From DATGMB01 sp035293845 (GTDB lineage: Bacteria; Acidobacteriota; Terriglobia; Bryobacterales; Bryobacteraceae), in contig DATGMB010000274.1 of NCBI GenBank assembly GCA_035293845.1, positions 1-9,660 on the forward strand: DNA of 9,660 bases, read 5' to 3'. Of this stretch, positions 1 through 6,194 are shown piece after piece. The position numbers and the translations under genes were made by a program. The notes under the pieces are model-generated. The model did not search any database. It was not told the origin of the DNA and was given only the letters and a program-made list of their open reading frames with translations. Position 1 is the first letter of the stretch. Every line of letters starts with the position of its first letter.

Positions 1-65
1 GCTGGGGTCGAATGTGCGGAGTTTGGGGGAAGAAGGAGCCGGAAAGAGACTTTAGTGAGGAAATC

Positions 66-1589
66 ATGCTAAGAGCGAATCACGAACCAAAACAGAGCCG
101 CCACCGTAAGGGAGCGCTGCGGCCCGGGCTCATTGCCCTGCTGGTGTTCGCCAGCGTCGCGGGGGCACAGACGCCGCCTGAGCCTCCGAGACCGGCGACG
201 CCCATGCCCGCGTCGCCCGCGCCGGAACCTGCGCCCGCGGCAGCACCTATGCCGCCGCTGCCACCGGACTGGCCCGCGCCCGCGGCTCAGACGCCTCCCG
301 CTCCACCAGTGCCCGCTGTTCCCGTGCCGATAGCCGATCTTGGGCCCGTGCCGCCCGTTCCGCCGCTGCCGCCGGATTTCGACATCCAGATGCTCGATCT
401 GCAGGATCGCCTGAACGACATGCGGCTCAATCTCAATCTCGATGCGCGCGGTTTGGGGGATCAGATCCGCGCCGAGGCGAAACAATGGGCGGCCGATCTC
501 GCGGTCCAGGCGCCGCGAATGGCGCTCGACGCTCAACTCAGGGGCCTCGCCGCACTGGCTCAGCAGACGCCTCAGGCGGCCCAGGCAGAACAGCGCGCGC
601 TACGGGCGGAACAGGAGGCGCTGCGGGCCGAACAGCGCGCCATGCAGGTCCGGCTCCGCCGCATGAGCGATGACAGCCTGTACAACGCCGGACAGCACGC
701 GCTCGACCAGCACCGCTACGCCGAAGCGCTCGAAGACTTCACCCAGGCCGCCTCGCGAGGCGGCTCCCGCGCCGATGGCGCTCTGTACTGGAAGGCGTAC
801 GCGCTGATCAAGCTCGGGCGGCGCGACGAGGCCCTGGCGGCGCTCGCCGAACTGCGCAAGTCGCATCCGCAAAGCCGGTGGCTGGATGACGCCAAGGCGC
901 TCGAAGTGGAGGCCGGCAAGCCGGTGAGCCCGGAGAGCGAATCGGATGAGGAGTTGAAGCTGATCGCCCTCAATGGCCTGATGCAGTCGGACCCGGACCG
1001 GGCGTTGCCACTACTCGAAAATCTGCTCAAGAGCAACCAGCCTCCGCGTATCAAAAAGCGCGTGGTGTACGTGCTGGCGGCCAGCGATTCGTCGAAGGCG
1101 CAGGCGCTACTCGAACAGGTGGCGCGCGGGCGCGGCAATCCGGACGTGCAGCTCGCTGCCATCCAGTACCTGGGGGCGCACAGCAGCCAGCCGGCGCGCG
1201 CGCAACTGCTGCAGGAGATATACAACAGCAACAGCGACCCGGAGATCCGCCGCGCCATTATCAACTCGCTGGCGTCCGATCACACCCGCATCCTGCAGAT
1301 TGCGCGCTCGGAAAAAACGCCCGAGCTGCGCTCCTACGCCATCCGCATGCTCGGCTCGCGCGCGGATGTCGCCTCCGGCGACGCGCTCGCCGCGATGTAC
1401 ACGGCCGATCAGGACGAAGAGGTACGGAACGCGATTCTCGACGCGCTCTCCGGCCAGCACAACGCCAAGGCGATGGTTGCCATCGCGCGGGCCGAAAAAG
1501 ACCCGAAGATGAAGCAGCGCATCGTCGAGCGGCTGGCCGGCATGCACTCGCCGGAGGCGACCGATTACCTGATGGAGATCCTCAAATGA
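66..1589 (+). CDS. Exported HEAT-repeat protein with proline-rich linker, coiled coil and TPR-like segment
   Basis: 507 residues. I chose the ATG at 66 over the in-frame ATG at 12 because GTGAGG (55-60) sits 5 bases upstream and because it gives a normal signal peptide: basic N-region (residues 1-19), hydrophobic core (about 20-32) and an AGA|Q cleavage site near residue 34. Residues 36-104 are a Pro/Ala-rich linker. Residues 170-200 form a charged coiled coil built on the heptad AEQ(R/E)ALR. Residues 203-280 resemble one or two TPR units (NAGQHAL, YAEALEDF, AYALIKLGRRDEALAAL). Residues 296-506 are about six HEAT-like helical repeats of roughly 30 residues. No catalytic motif is visible. HEAT and TPR repeats are protein-binding scaffolds, so a periplasmic or surface scaffold role is inferred. 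It overlaps the next HEAT gene by ATGA. In Acidobacteria such pairs often follow an ECF sigma/anti-sigma pair, but that region is outside the window. Confidence 0.85.
   Translation: MLRANHEPKQSRHRKGALRPGLIALLVFASVAGAQTPPEPPRPATPMPASPAPEPAPAAAPMPPLPPDWPAPAAQTPPAPPVPAVPVPIADLGPVPPVPPLPPDFDIQMLDLQDRLNDMRLNLNLDARGLGDQIRAEAKQWAADLAVQAPRMALDAQLRGLAALAQQTPQAAQAEQRALRAEQEALRAEQRAMQVRLRRMSDDSLYNAGQHALDQHRYAEALEDFTQAASRGGSRADGALYWKAYALIKLGRRDEALAALAELRKSHPQSRWLDDAKALEVEAGKPVSPESESDEELKLIALNGLMQSDPDRALPLLENLLKSNQPPRIKKRVVYVLAASDSSKAQALLEQVARGRGNPDVQLAAIQYLGAHSSQPARAQLLQEIYNSNSDPEIRRAIINSLASDHTRILQIARSEKTPELRSYAIRMLGSRADVASGDALAAMYTADQDEEVRNAILDALSGQHNAKAMVAIARAEKDPKMKQRIVERLAGMHSPEATDYLMEILK
585..644 (+). 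repeat. 21-bp tandem repeat encoding coiled-coil heptads
   Basis: Almost three in-frame 21-base units (585-605, 606-626 and a partial unit 627-644) encode AEQRALR, AEQEALR and AEQRAM. The protein repeat is nearly perfect while third codon positions differ (gca/gcg/gcc for Ala), so the duplication is old and kept by selection on the heptad. It lies in the coiled-coil segment of the first HEAT-repeat protein. Confidence 0.75.
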
Positions 1590-2563
1590 AGCCTGCATTG
1601 CTGCTGGTGTCGATAGCGTTCGGGTTAGCGGCGCAGCCCAAGCTGCTGGTCAACGCGCAGGTGGATACGCGCTCGGCGGCGGGCGGTCTGGAGCCGGCGT
1701 TCCGTTCGCTGCTGGCCGCGCGGCCGCAGCCGGCGTGGATCGGCTGGTCCGCGCCGGCCGTGCGAACCTGGGGCCTCGATTGCCAGTACGTTCGCGATGG
1801 TGGATCGAACGGCAGCGGCGTGGTGCATCTGGAACCGCCTGATCACATGCTGGTGCTGTTGCGCATCGAAGACGGAGCCGTCGAGCGTTTGCGCGCCGTC
1901 TCCGCGGATTGCGAAATCGACGCCGGCAGCGTGCCGGTGCATTGGCTGAATGATGTACAGCCGGCGCAGAGCGTGGCGCTGCTCGAATCGCTCGCCGGCA
2001 AGACCGGCAACGCCGTTTTCGCCATTGCCATGCACGCCGATCCCGCGGCCGATGCGGCGCTGGAGCGGTTTCTGGCGGCTTCCGAGCCGCAGACGGTGCG
2101 GCTGCGCGCGGTAGGGTATCTCGGGTCCACGCGCGGGAAGCATGGCGTCGAAGTGCTGCGGCGGGTGATCGAGAACGACCCGGACCTGCGGGTGCGAGAG
2201 CGCGCCGTCTCTTCGCTCGGCGCGAGCCGCGAGCCCGAAGCCGCGGCCCTGCTGCTGCAGATCGCGAAAAGCGGGCAAGAGCCGCGGCTGCGCGCCCAGG
2301 CGGTTTCGGCGTTGGGCCGGAGATCAGGGCGGGAAACCGTGGCCACGCTTCGCGGCATCGCCGAAACGGACGCCGATAAGACGGTGCGCCGCCGCGCCAT
2401 CTCCGCGATCCAATCGATGCCCGATGGCGAGGGCATCCCCACTCTGATCGAGATGGCGAAGAGCTCGAAGGATCCCGACACGCGGAAAGAAGCCATGACC
2501 GCTCTCGAGCGCTCGCGCGATCCCCGGACCATTGCGTTCTTCGAGGACGTGCTCAAGCAATGA
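1586..2563 (+). CDS. Exported HEAT-repeat protein, translationally coupled to the preceding gene
   Basis: 325 residues. The ATG at 1586 overlaps the previous stop codon (ATGA), and GGAG at 1574-1577 gives an 8-base spacing, so translational coupling is likely. The N-terminus looks like a short signal peptide (hydrophobic residues 4-15, cleavage near LAA|Q at residue 16). Residues 17-135 are a domain I cannot assign; its only two cysteines, C66 and C109, could form a disulfide in an exported protein. Residues about 140-325 are five or six HEAT repeats of about 31 residues with the recurring pattern (D/E)P-x-x-R-x-x-A-(V/I/M)-x-x-(L/I), for example near residues 168, 199, 231, 263 and 296. No enzymatic motif is seen. 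It is probably the partner of the upstream HEAT/TPR protein in an envelope complex; that role is inference. A hairpin follows directly after the stop. Confidence 0.85.
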   Translation: MKPALLLVSIAFGLAAQPKLLVNAQVDTRSAAGGLEPAFRSLLAARPQPAWIGWSAPAVRTWGLDCQYVRDGGSNGSGVVHLEPPDHMLVLLRIEDGAVERLRAVSADCEIDAGSVPVHWLNDVQPAQSVALLESLAGKTGNAVFAIAMHADPAADAALERFLAASEPQTVRLRAVGYLGSTRGKHGVEVLRRVIENDPDLRVRERAVSSLGASREPEAAALLLQIAKSGQEPRLRAQAVSALGRRSGRETVATLRGIAETDADKTVRRRAISAIQSMPDGEGIPTLIEMAKSSKDPDTRKEAMTALERSRDPRTIAFFEDVLKQ

Positions 2564-2564
2564 G

Positions 2565-2585
2565 GGGGGAGCCCTGCGCTCTCCC
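2565..2585 (+). terminator. Terminator-like hairpin after the HEAT operon
   Basis: An 8-bp stem (GGGGGAGC pairs with GCTCTCCC, one G-T wobble) with a 5-base loop starts two bases after the TGA of the second HEAT gene. No T-run follows, so it is not a classical intrinsic terminator. It may act with Rho or simply protect the 3' end. It also occupies the -35 region of the helicase promoter. Confidence 0.45.
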
Positions 2586-2590
2586 GCTCC

Positions 2591-2599
2591 TGCTATACT
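2591..2599 (+). promoter_or_regulatory. Extended -10 promoter of the helicase gene
   Basis: TGCTATACT carries a TG-n extended -10 followed by TATACT (2594-2599). The position 17 bp upstream (2571-2576, GCCCTG) is a poor -35, as is usual for extended -10 promoters. Transcription would start near 2606, giving a leader of about 68 bases before the helicase ATG. Confidence 0.5.
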
Positions 2600-2673
2600 G
2601 AAATCTGAAGTCAGTCCGCAACTCCTTCTTCCCTCACCGGTAGTCGGTTCGCTGATCTCCTTCTCCAATCTGA

Positions 2674-3900
2674 ATGACAACATTTTCCGAACTCTCCATC
2701 TCTGCCGTGCTGAAGGGCAACCTGGCCCGCCACGGCTTCACGCAGCCGACACCCGTACAGGCGCAGGCGATCCCGCCGGCACTCGAAGGACGCGACGTGG
2801 TCGCCACGGCGCAGACCGGCACCGGTAAGACGCTTGCCTTCGTGCTCCCCATGCTGGAGCGGCTGGCCGGACGGCCGGGCCGCGGCGTGCAGGCGCTCAT
2901 CCTGAGCCCCACGCGCGAGCTCGCCATCCAGATCGACGAAACGTTCCGCAAGATCGCCGCCGGCACCGGCATTCGTTCCGCCGTGGTCGTGGGCGGCCTG
3001 AGCGAGAACACGCAATTGAACGCCATCCGCAAGGGAGCGCAGGTTTTGATCGCGACGCCCGGACGGCTCTGCGACTTCCTGGCGCGCAACCTGGTGCAAC
3101 TGGCCGGCGTGCGCATGCTGGTGCTGGACGAAGCCGACCGCATGCTCGACATGGGCTTTTTGCCCGCGATCCACCGCATCACCGCCGCCACACCGGCGGA
3201 CCGCCAGACGCTCTTCTTTTCCGCGACGATCGAATCTTCGGTCCGGCATCTCGTCGAGACGCACGTGCGGGACGCGGTGCGCGTCGCGATCGGCTCCATC
3301 ACGCGGCCGGCCGAGCAGATCGACCTCTTCCTCTATGAAGTGGAGCAGAACCGCAAAATGGCGCTGCTCGAATCGATGCTGAGCGGCGAGGAAGGAACTT
3401 TCCTGGTCTTTGCGCGCACCAAGCACGGCGCGGACCGCCTCGCCAAGCGGCTGATGCAGTCCGGGGAGAAGGCCGCCGCGATCCACGGCGACCGCAGCCA
3501 GAGCCAGCGCAACCGGGCGCTGCGCGGCTTCCAGGACGGCACCTATCGCGTGCTGGTGGCGACCGACGTGGCGGCGCGCGGCATTCACGTGGAAGGAATT
3601 TCGCACGTGGTGAACTACGATCTGCCGCAGGCGCCGGAGGATTTCATCCATCGCGTGGGCCGCACGGGACGGGCCGGCGCGCGCGGCGTGGCGTCCACAT
3701 TCGCTTCGTGCACGGAGCGGGCGGAGATCGCGCGCATCGAGCGAATCATCGGCGTGAAGCTGACGCACCGGGGCGTCGCCCAGGAAGCGCCGGCGGCCGG
3801 CGCCGCGGCTTCGCCGGTGATCGTGCTGACGCCCGCGGTCCAGCGGGCCGCGCGCTGGCGCAGCTTCCGGCCGGGCGCGCGCAAGAGGCCGGCGGTGTAG
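2674..3900 (+). CDS. rhlE: DEAD-box ATP-dependent RNA helicase, RhlE type
   Basis: 408 residues with every superfamily 2 DEAD-box motif in order: upstream Phe (F4) and Q motif GFTQPTPVQ (21-29), motif I AQTGTGKT (46-53), Ia PTRELA (79-84), GG (107-108), Ib TPGR (128-131), II DEAD (152-155), III SAT (183-185), IV FLVFARTK (243-250), V ATDVAARGIHV (296-306) and VI HRVGRTGRAG (326-335). These cover ATP binding, hydrolysis and RNA binding, so it should unwind or remodel RNA in the cytoplasm, for example in ribosome assembly, mRNA decay or cold adaptation. The short core plus a basic Arg-rich tail (391-408) without an accessory domain fits RhlE rather than DeaD or DbpA; the symbol is family level. 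The ATG at 2674 puts the conserved Phe and Q motif at normal distances although no Shine-Dalgarno is visible. It ends one base from the convergent aquaporin gene. Confidence 0.93.
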   Translation: MTTFSELSISAVLKGNLARHGFTQPTPVQAQAIPPALEGRDVVATAQTGTGKTLAFVLPMLERLAGRPGRGVQALILSPTRELAIQIDETFRKIAAGTGIRSAVVVGGLSENTQLNAIRKGAQVLIATPGRLCDFLARNLVQLAGVRMLVLDEADRMLDMGFLPAIHRITAATPADRQTLFFSATIESSVRHLVETHVRDAVRVAIGSITRPAEQIDLFLYEVEQNRKMALLESMLSGEEGTFLVFARTKHGADRLAKRLMQSGEKAAAIHGDRSQSQRNRALRGFQDGTYRVLVATDVAARGIHVEGISHVVNYDLPQAPEDFIHRVGRTGRAGARGVASTFASCTERAEIARIERIIGVKLTHRGVAQEAPAAGAAASPVIVLTPAVQRAARWRSFRPGARKRPAV

Positions 3901-3901
3901 G

Positions 3902-4648
3902 CTAGGCGGCGATCGGCGGTCTTTCGCGGGGCTGCTGCGGAAGCGCGGCCGGCCTCGCGGAGCCGAAGACGAGAGGATAAACGACCCCCGCGACGATGCC
4001 GCCGATGATCGGTGCGACCCAGAACAACCAAAGCTGCCCGATTGCCCAGCCGCCCACGAATACCGCCGGACCGGTGCTGCGCGCCGGATTAATCGACGCA
4101 TTCGTGACCGGGATGGCGACCAGGTTCGTCAGGGTGAGGGCCAGGCCGATCGCAATCGGCGCAAATCCCTGCGGCGCGCGCGGGTCCGTCGCGCCGAGGA
4201 TCACCAGCACGAACAACAGGGTAAGGACGATTTCGGCGATCAGGCACGCCAGCAGCGAGTAGCCGCCAGGAGAGTGCGCACCGTACCCGTTCGAAGCAAA
4301 TCCGGCGGCCAGGCTGAACCCTGCCTTGCCGCTGGCGATGCTGAACAGGACCGCCGCGGCGGCCACCGCGCCGGCGACCTGCGCGGCCACGTACGCCGGC
4401 AGTTCCGATGCCGGCAAACGCCGGCCTACCGCGAGGCCGACGGACACGGCCGGATTGATATGACATCCCGAGATGTGGCCGATCGCATACCCCATGGTCA
4501 GCAGTGTGAGGCCAAAGGCAAGCGCCACGCCCAGGAAACCGATTCCGAGGCCCGGAAATGCCGCAGCCAGCACCGCGCTGCCACAGCCGCCAAACACCAG
4601 CCAGAAGGTGCCGACGAATTCGGCGATCGCTCTCTTACTCAGAGGCAT
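3902..4648 (-). CDS. aqpZ: Aquaporin Z-type water channel
   Basis: 248 residues, six-helix MIP-family channel of the inner membrane, allowing passive water flux in osmotic adaptation. Both half-helix signatures are present: INPAV at 64-68 and NASINPARS at 183-191. Recalled E. coli AqpZ aligns without gaps over long stretches (TFWLVFGGCGSAVLAA at 14-29, GFAPIAIGLALTL at 161-173). The narrow aromatic/arginine filter differs: F45 and R190 are kept, but the position of E. coli H174 is N175 and that of T183 is A184. I start at 4648 rather than the in-frame ATG at 4678, because AAGGAGGT lies 4 bases upstream and MPLSKRAIAEFVGTF matches the family N-terminus. The tail from about residue 231 is a Pro/Arg-rich cytoplasmic extension. 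It lies 99 bp downstream of the pseudokinase on the same strand; co-transcription is possible but no functional link is evident. Confidence 0.95.
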   Translation of the reverse strand: MPLSKRAIAEFVGTFWLVFGGCGSAVLAAAFPGLGIGFLGVALAFGLTLLTMGYAIGHISGCHINPAVSVGLAVGRRLPASELPAYVAAQVAGAVAAAAVLFSIASGKAGFSLAAGFASNGYGAHSPGGYSLLACLIAEIVLTLLFVLVILGATDPRAPQGFAPIAIGLALTLTNLVAIPVTNASINPARSTGPAVFVGGWAIGQLWLFWVAPIIGGIVAGVVYPLVFGSARPAALPQQPRERPPIAA

Positions 4649-4652
4649 CGCG

Positions 4653-4660
4653 ACCTCCTT
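4653..4660 (-). promoter_or_regulatory. Strong Shine-Dalgarno that sets the aquaporin start
   Basis: The minus strand reads AAGGAGGT, an almost complete complement of the 16S rRNA 3' end, 4 bases before the ATG at 4648. It decides the start against the in-frame upstream ATG at 4678. It is the best ribosome binding site in the window and suggests efficient translation of the aquaporin. Confidence 0.85.
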
Positions 4661-4699
4661 CTGCATGCGTGAGAGCAAGCCGGCAGCCGGATGCGGTGA

Positions 4700-4713
4700 G
4701 CGCGCTTCCGCGC
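4700..4713 (-). other. Small GC hairpin between the pseudokinase and aquaporin genes
   Basis: A 5-bp stem (GCGCG pairs with CGCGC) encloses a 4-base loop. There is no T-run on either strand, so it is a weak candidate for a processing or attenuation site between the two minus-strand genes. In DNA this GC-rich such a short palindrome can arise by chance. Confidence 0.2.
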
Positions 4714-4747
4714 GGATCGTACTCTGGCGCGCAGGCCCGATCCGGAC

Positions 4748-6043
4748 TCAGCGCGGATAATTGCGAATAAAGGTATCCCGCGGGAGGCCGGCGGCACGGG
4801 CCTGGTTGCGCAGGCGCTCGGCCTCCGGACGGGTCATCGGGCCGCCGAGGGCCACCAGGTACGGGGCGCGGTTGCCCCGGGGAGTAAACACCTGCGCATG
4901 CCAGGCCGGGTGCTGGCGGTTGAGAGCCCGCGCCCGCTGCTCGGCGGCCGCGCGGTGACTGTATTCGTAAACCACCACGCGCCAGACGGCATCCGGCCGC
5001 CATGCGGGTGCAGTGTGCGCCGGCGGGCGGGCCGGGATATCCGCATTGACGGCGGGGACCGGCGCCGGCGGTGCGGCCGGAGGCGCAACCGCTGGGGCGG
5101 GTGATTTCGCGGGGGGCGCGGCGGCCGGAGTGCGCATGTACGGCAGAAAGATGAGGCCCAGTCCGGCGGCGGCCACCACACCCGCGAGCGGCACCCATTT
5201 CATGACCCCGCCGTGGCGCACGGGCGCGGGTTCGGGAGCCGTGTGGATTTGAGCTGCGTATTCCGGGATATGCGGGGGCGGTTCGACGGCCGGGGCAGGC
5301 GCCGCAGCGGATGGCATCTCCGCGAACCCGTCCGAGGAGGCCGCAATCACTGGCGCCGGTTCCGGCGCCGGAGGATTCAGCCAGGCTTCGATCTCCTCCG
5401 CCGGCCAGCGCTCGGCCGGGTCGTCCCGCAGAGTGCGCTGGACCACGGTGGCGAACGGCTCGGGCAGGTAGGGGATCGCGCTGCCCGAGTGTGGCCGCTG
5501 GCGCGTGAGGATCTCGACCAGCATCGCGCCGAGCGCCCAGAGATCGTTCGCGCGGGCGGTCGCGCCGGTGGCGCCAATCGCGTCCACTGGCAGCTTGATG
5601 CGGTTTCCGATGGCCACGATCCGGTCCGCCGCGACCGCGCCGAGCGCCAGGCCGCGCCCATGCAGATACGCGAGCGCGGAAACCGTCGCGGCCAGCACTT
5701 CGGAGGCCTCCGCGGCGGAAAGCGGACGTTCCGCGAGCGTGGACGCCAGGAAATCCTCGGGATACTCGCAGACCGCGTAGATCACGCCGACGCCTTCGGC
5801 TTCGGCGCGGCCGCAATCGAGCAGGCGCACCAGATTCGGGTGGTCGATCTGCCGGGCGGCGCACCAGTTGGCGAGCTGCTCGGCGGCGGAAGCGTCGTCT
5901 GCGGGCATGATGCGTACGGCAGCCGGGCGGCCGCGAAATGTTGCCAGATACCACGCATCGGCATCGCCCGCGCTGAGGCGTTCCTTGAGCCAGAGGCCTG
6001 GGGCCAGAGGCAGACCTTCCAATTCAAGCCAAGTGTTTGTCAT
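4748..6043 (-). CDS. Membrane-anchored pseudokinase with C-terminal SPOR-like domain
   Basis: 431 residues. Residues 10-222 follow a bacterial Ser/Thr kinase fold: HPNLVRLLDCG (68-78), YLHGRGLALGAVAADRI (126-142), NDLWALGAMLVEILTRQRPH (166-185) and LRDDPAERWP (205-214) match subdomains V-like, VIb, IX and XI. The catalytic residues are gone: the glycine loop is degenerate, the VAIK lysine is Arg (AAVRI, R44), no HRD-x-K-x-x-N exists in subdomain VIb, and DFG is replaced (PVDAIG, 152-157). It is therefore a pseudokinase, binding or scaffolding rather than phosphorylating. A Pro/Ala-rich linker leads to one membrane helix (284-303), another Pro/Ala linker (305-348) and a SPOR-like domain (350-430; WRVVVYEY, AAAEQRARAL, APYLVALGGPMTRPEAERLRNQARAAG). 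SPOR domains bind glycan strands of peptidoglycan in the periplasm. I start at the ATG at 6043; the 6154 extension would need TTG and would cross the padR promoter. It is divergent from padR. Confidence 0.85.
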   Translation of the reverse strand: MTNTWLELEGLPLAPGLWLKERLSAGDADAWYLATFRGRPAAVRIMPADDASAAEQLANWCAARQIDHPNLVRLLDCGRAEAEGVGVIYAVCEYPEDFLASTLAERPLSAAEASEVLAATVSALAYLHGRGLALGAVAADRIVAIGNRIKLPVDAIGATGATARANDLWALGAMLVEILTRQRPHSGSAIPYLPEPFATVVQRTLRDDPAERWPAEEIEAWLNPPAPEPAPVIAASSDGFAEMPSAAAPAPAVEPPPHIPEYAAQIHTAPEPAPVRHGGVMKWVPLAGVVAAAGLGLIFLPYMRTPAAAPPAKSPAPAVAPPAAPPAPVPAVNADIPARPPAHTAPAWRPDAVWRVVVYEYSHRAAAEQRARALNRQHPAWHAQVFTPRGNRAPYLVALGGPMTRPEAERLRNQARAAGLPRDTFIRNYPR

Positions 6044-6147
6044 GGTTTTGGGGCACTCATTGTTCAAGGGCCGGGACACCTGGAGCGGCGGAACGGGGGC
6101 TCTTCCGCGGAGCGGCTTCCTCCATACTAATGCGGCGCGCTCGCTTA

Positions 6148-6176
6148 TTGACAACTATATTTGCTTGCGATATAGT
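6148..6176 (+). promoter_or_regulatory. Near-consensus sigma70 promoter of the padR-ADOP operon
   Basis: TTGACA at 6148-6153, a 17-bp spacer, and TATAGT at 6171-6176. Transcription would start near 6183, only about 12 bases before the padR ATG at 6195, and no Shine-Dalgarno is present there. This unusually strong promoter implies that the operon is held down by a repressor, consistent with the overlapping inverted repeat. Confidence 0.8.
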
Positions 6177-6189
6177 CGAATCCGCTATA
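6154..6189. promoter_or_regulatory. Putative PadR operator: inverted repeat overlapping the -10 box
   Basis: A perfect inverted repeat ACTATAT-N9-ATATAGT spans 6154-6176, filling the spacer and covering the -10. A third half-site follows: TATAG (6171-6175)-N9-CTATA (6185-6189). Three CTATA/TATAG half-sites of alternating orientation thus cover the promoter and likely start site. PadR proteins are dimeric winged-helix regulators that commonly autorepress through such repeats; binding here is inference. On the minus strand the left arm also reads TATAGT, a possible -10 for the divergent pseudokinase gene, though no good -35 is seen for it. Confidence 0.6.
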
Positions 6190-6194
6190 ACGCT

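Noticed and set aside
12..65. Upstream in-frame ATG at 12 as start of the first HEAT protein
   Set aside because: It would add 18 charged residues before the signal peptide, and the ATG at 66 has its own GTGAGG ribosome binding site at the right distance.
130..380. Pro/Ala-rich coding stretch considered as a DNA repeat array
   Set aside because: The codons vary without a fixed period; it is a low-complexity protein linker, not a tandem DNA repeat or CRISPR-like array.
2611..4101. 496-residue open frame on the minus strand opposite the helicase gene
   Set aside because: It is antisense to a complete DEAD-box helicase, its translation is Arg/Gly/His-rich without any domain, and it runs into the aquaporin gene. 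Long antisense frames are expected in GC-rich coding DNA.
4635..5954. 439-residue minus-strand frame overlapping the pseudokinase gene
   Set aside because: Translation is extremely Arg/Gly/Pro-rich low-complexity sequence; the overlapping frame encodes clear kinase-like, membrane and SPOR-like segments.
6040..6060. Six-codon minus-strand upstream frame (MSAPKP) whose stop overlaps the pseudokinase ATG
   Set aside because: The ATGA overlap could allow coupled translation, but there is no ribosome binding site before it and a frame this short is easily random.
5213..6130. 305-residue plus-strand frame across the pseudokinase gene
   Set aside because: Gly/Arg-rich product without domain features, antisense to the real gene and ending just before the padR promoter.
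6041..6154. N-terminal extension of the pseudokinase to a TTG at 6154
   Set aside because: It needs a rare start codon, its residues are unlike the domain that follows, and it crosses the padR promoter and operator.
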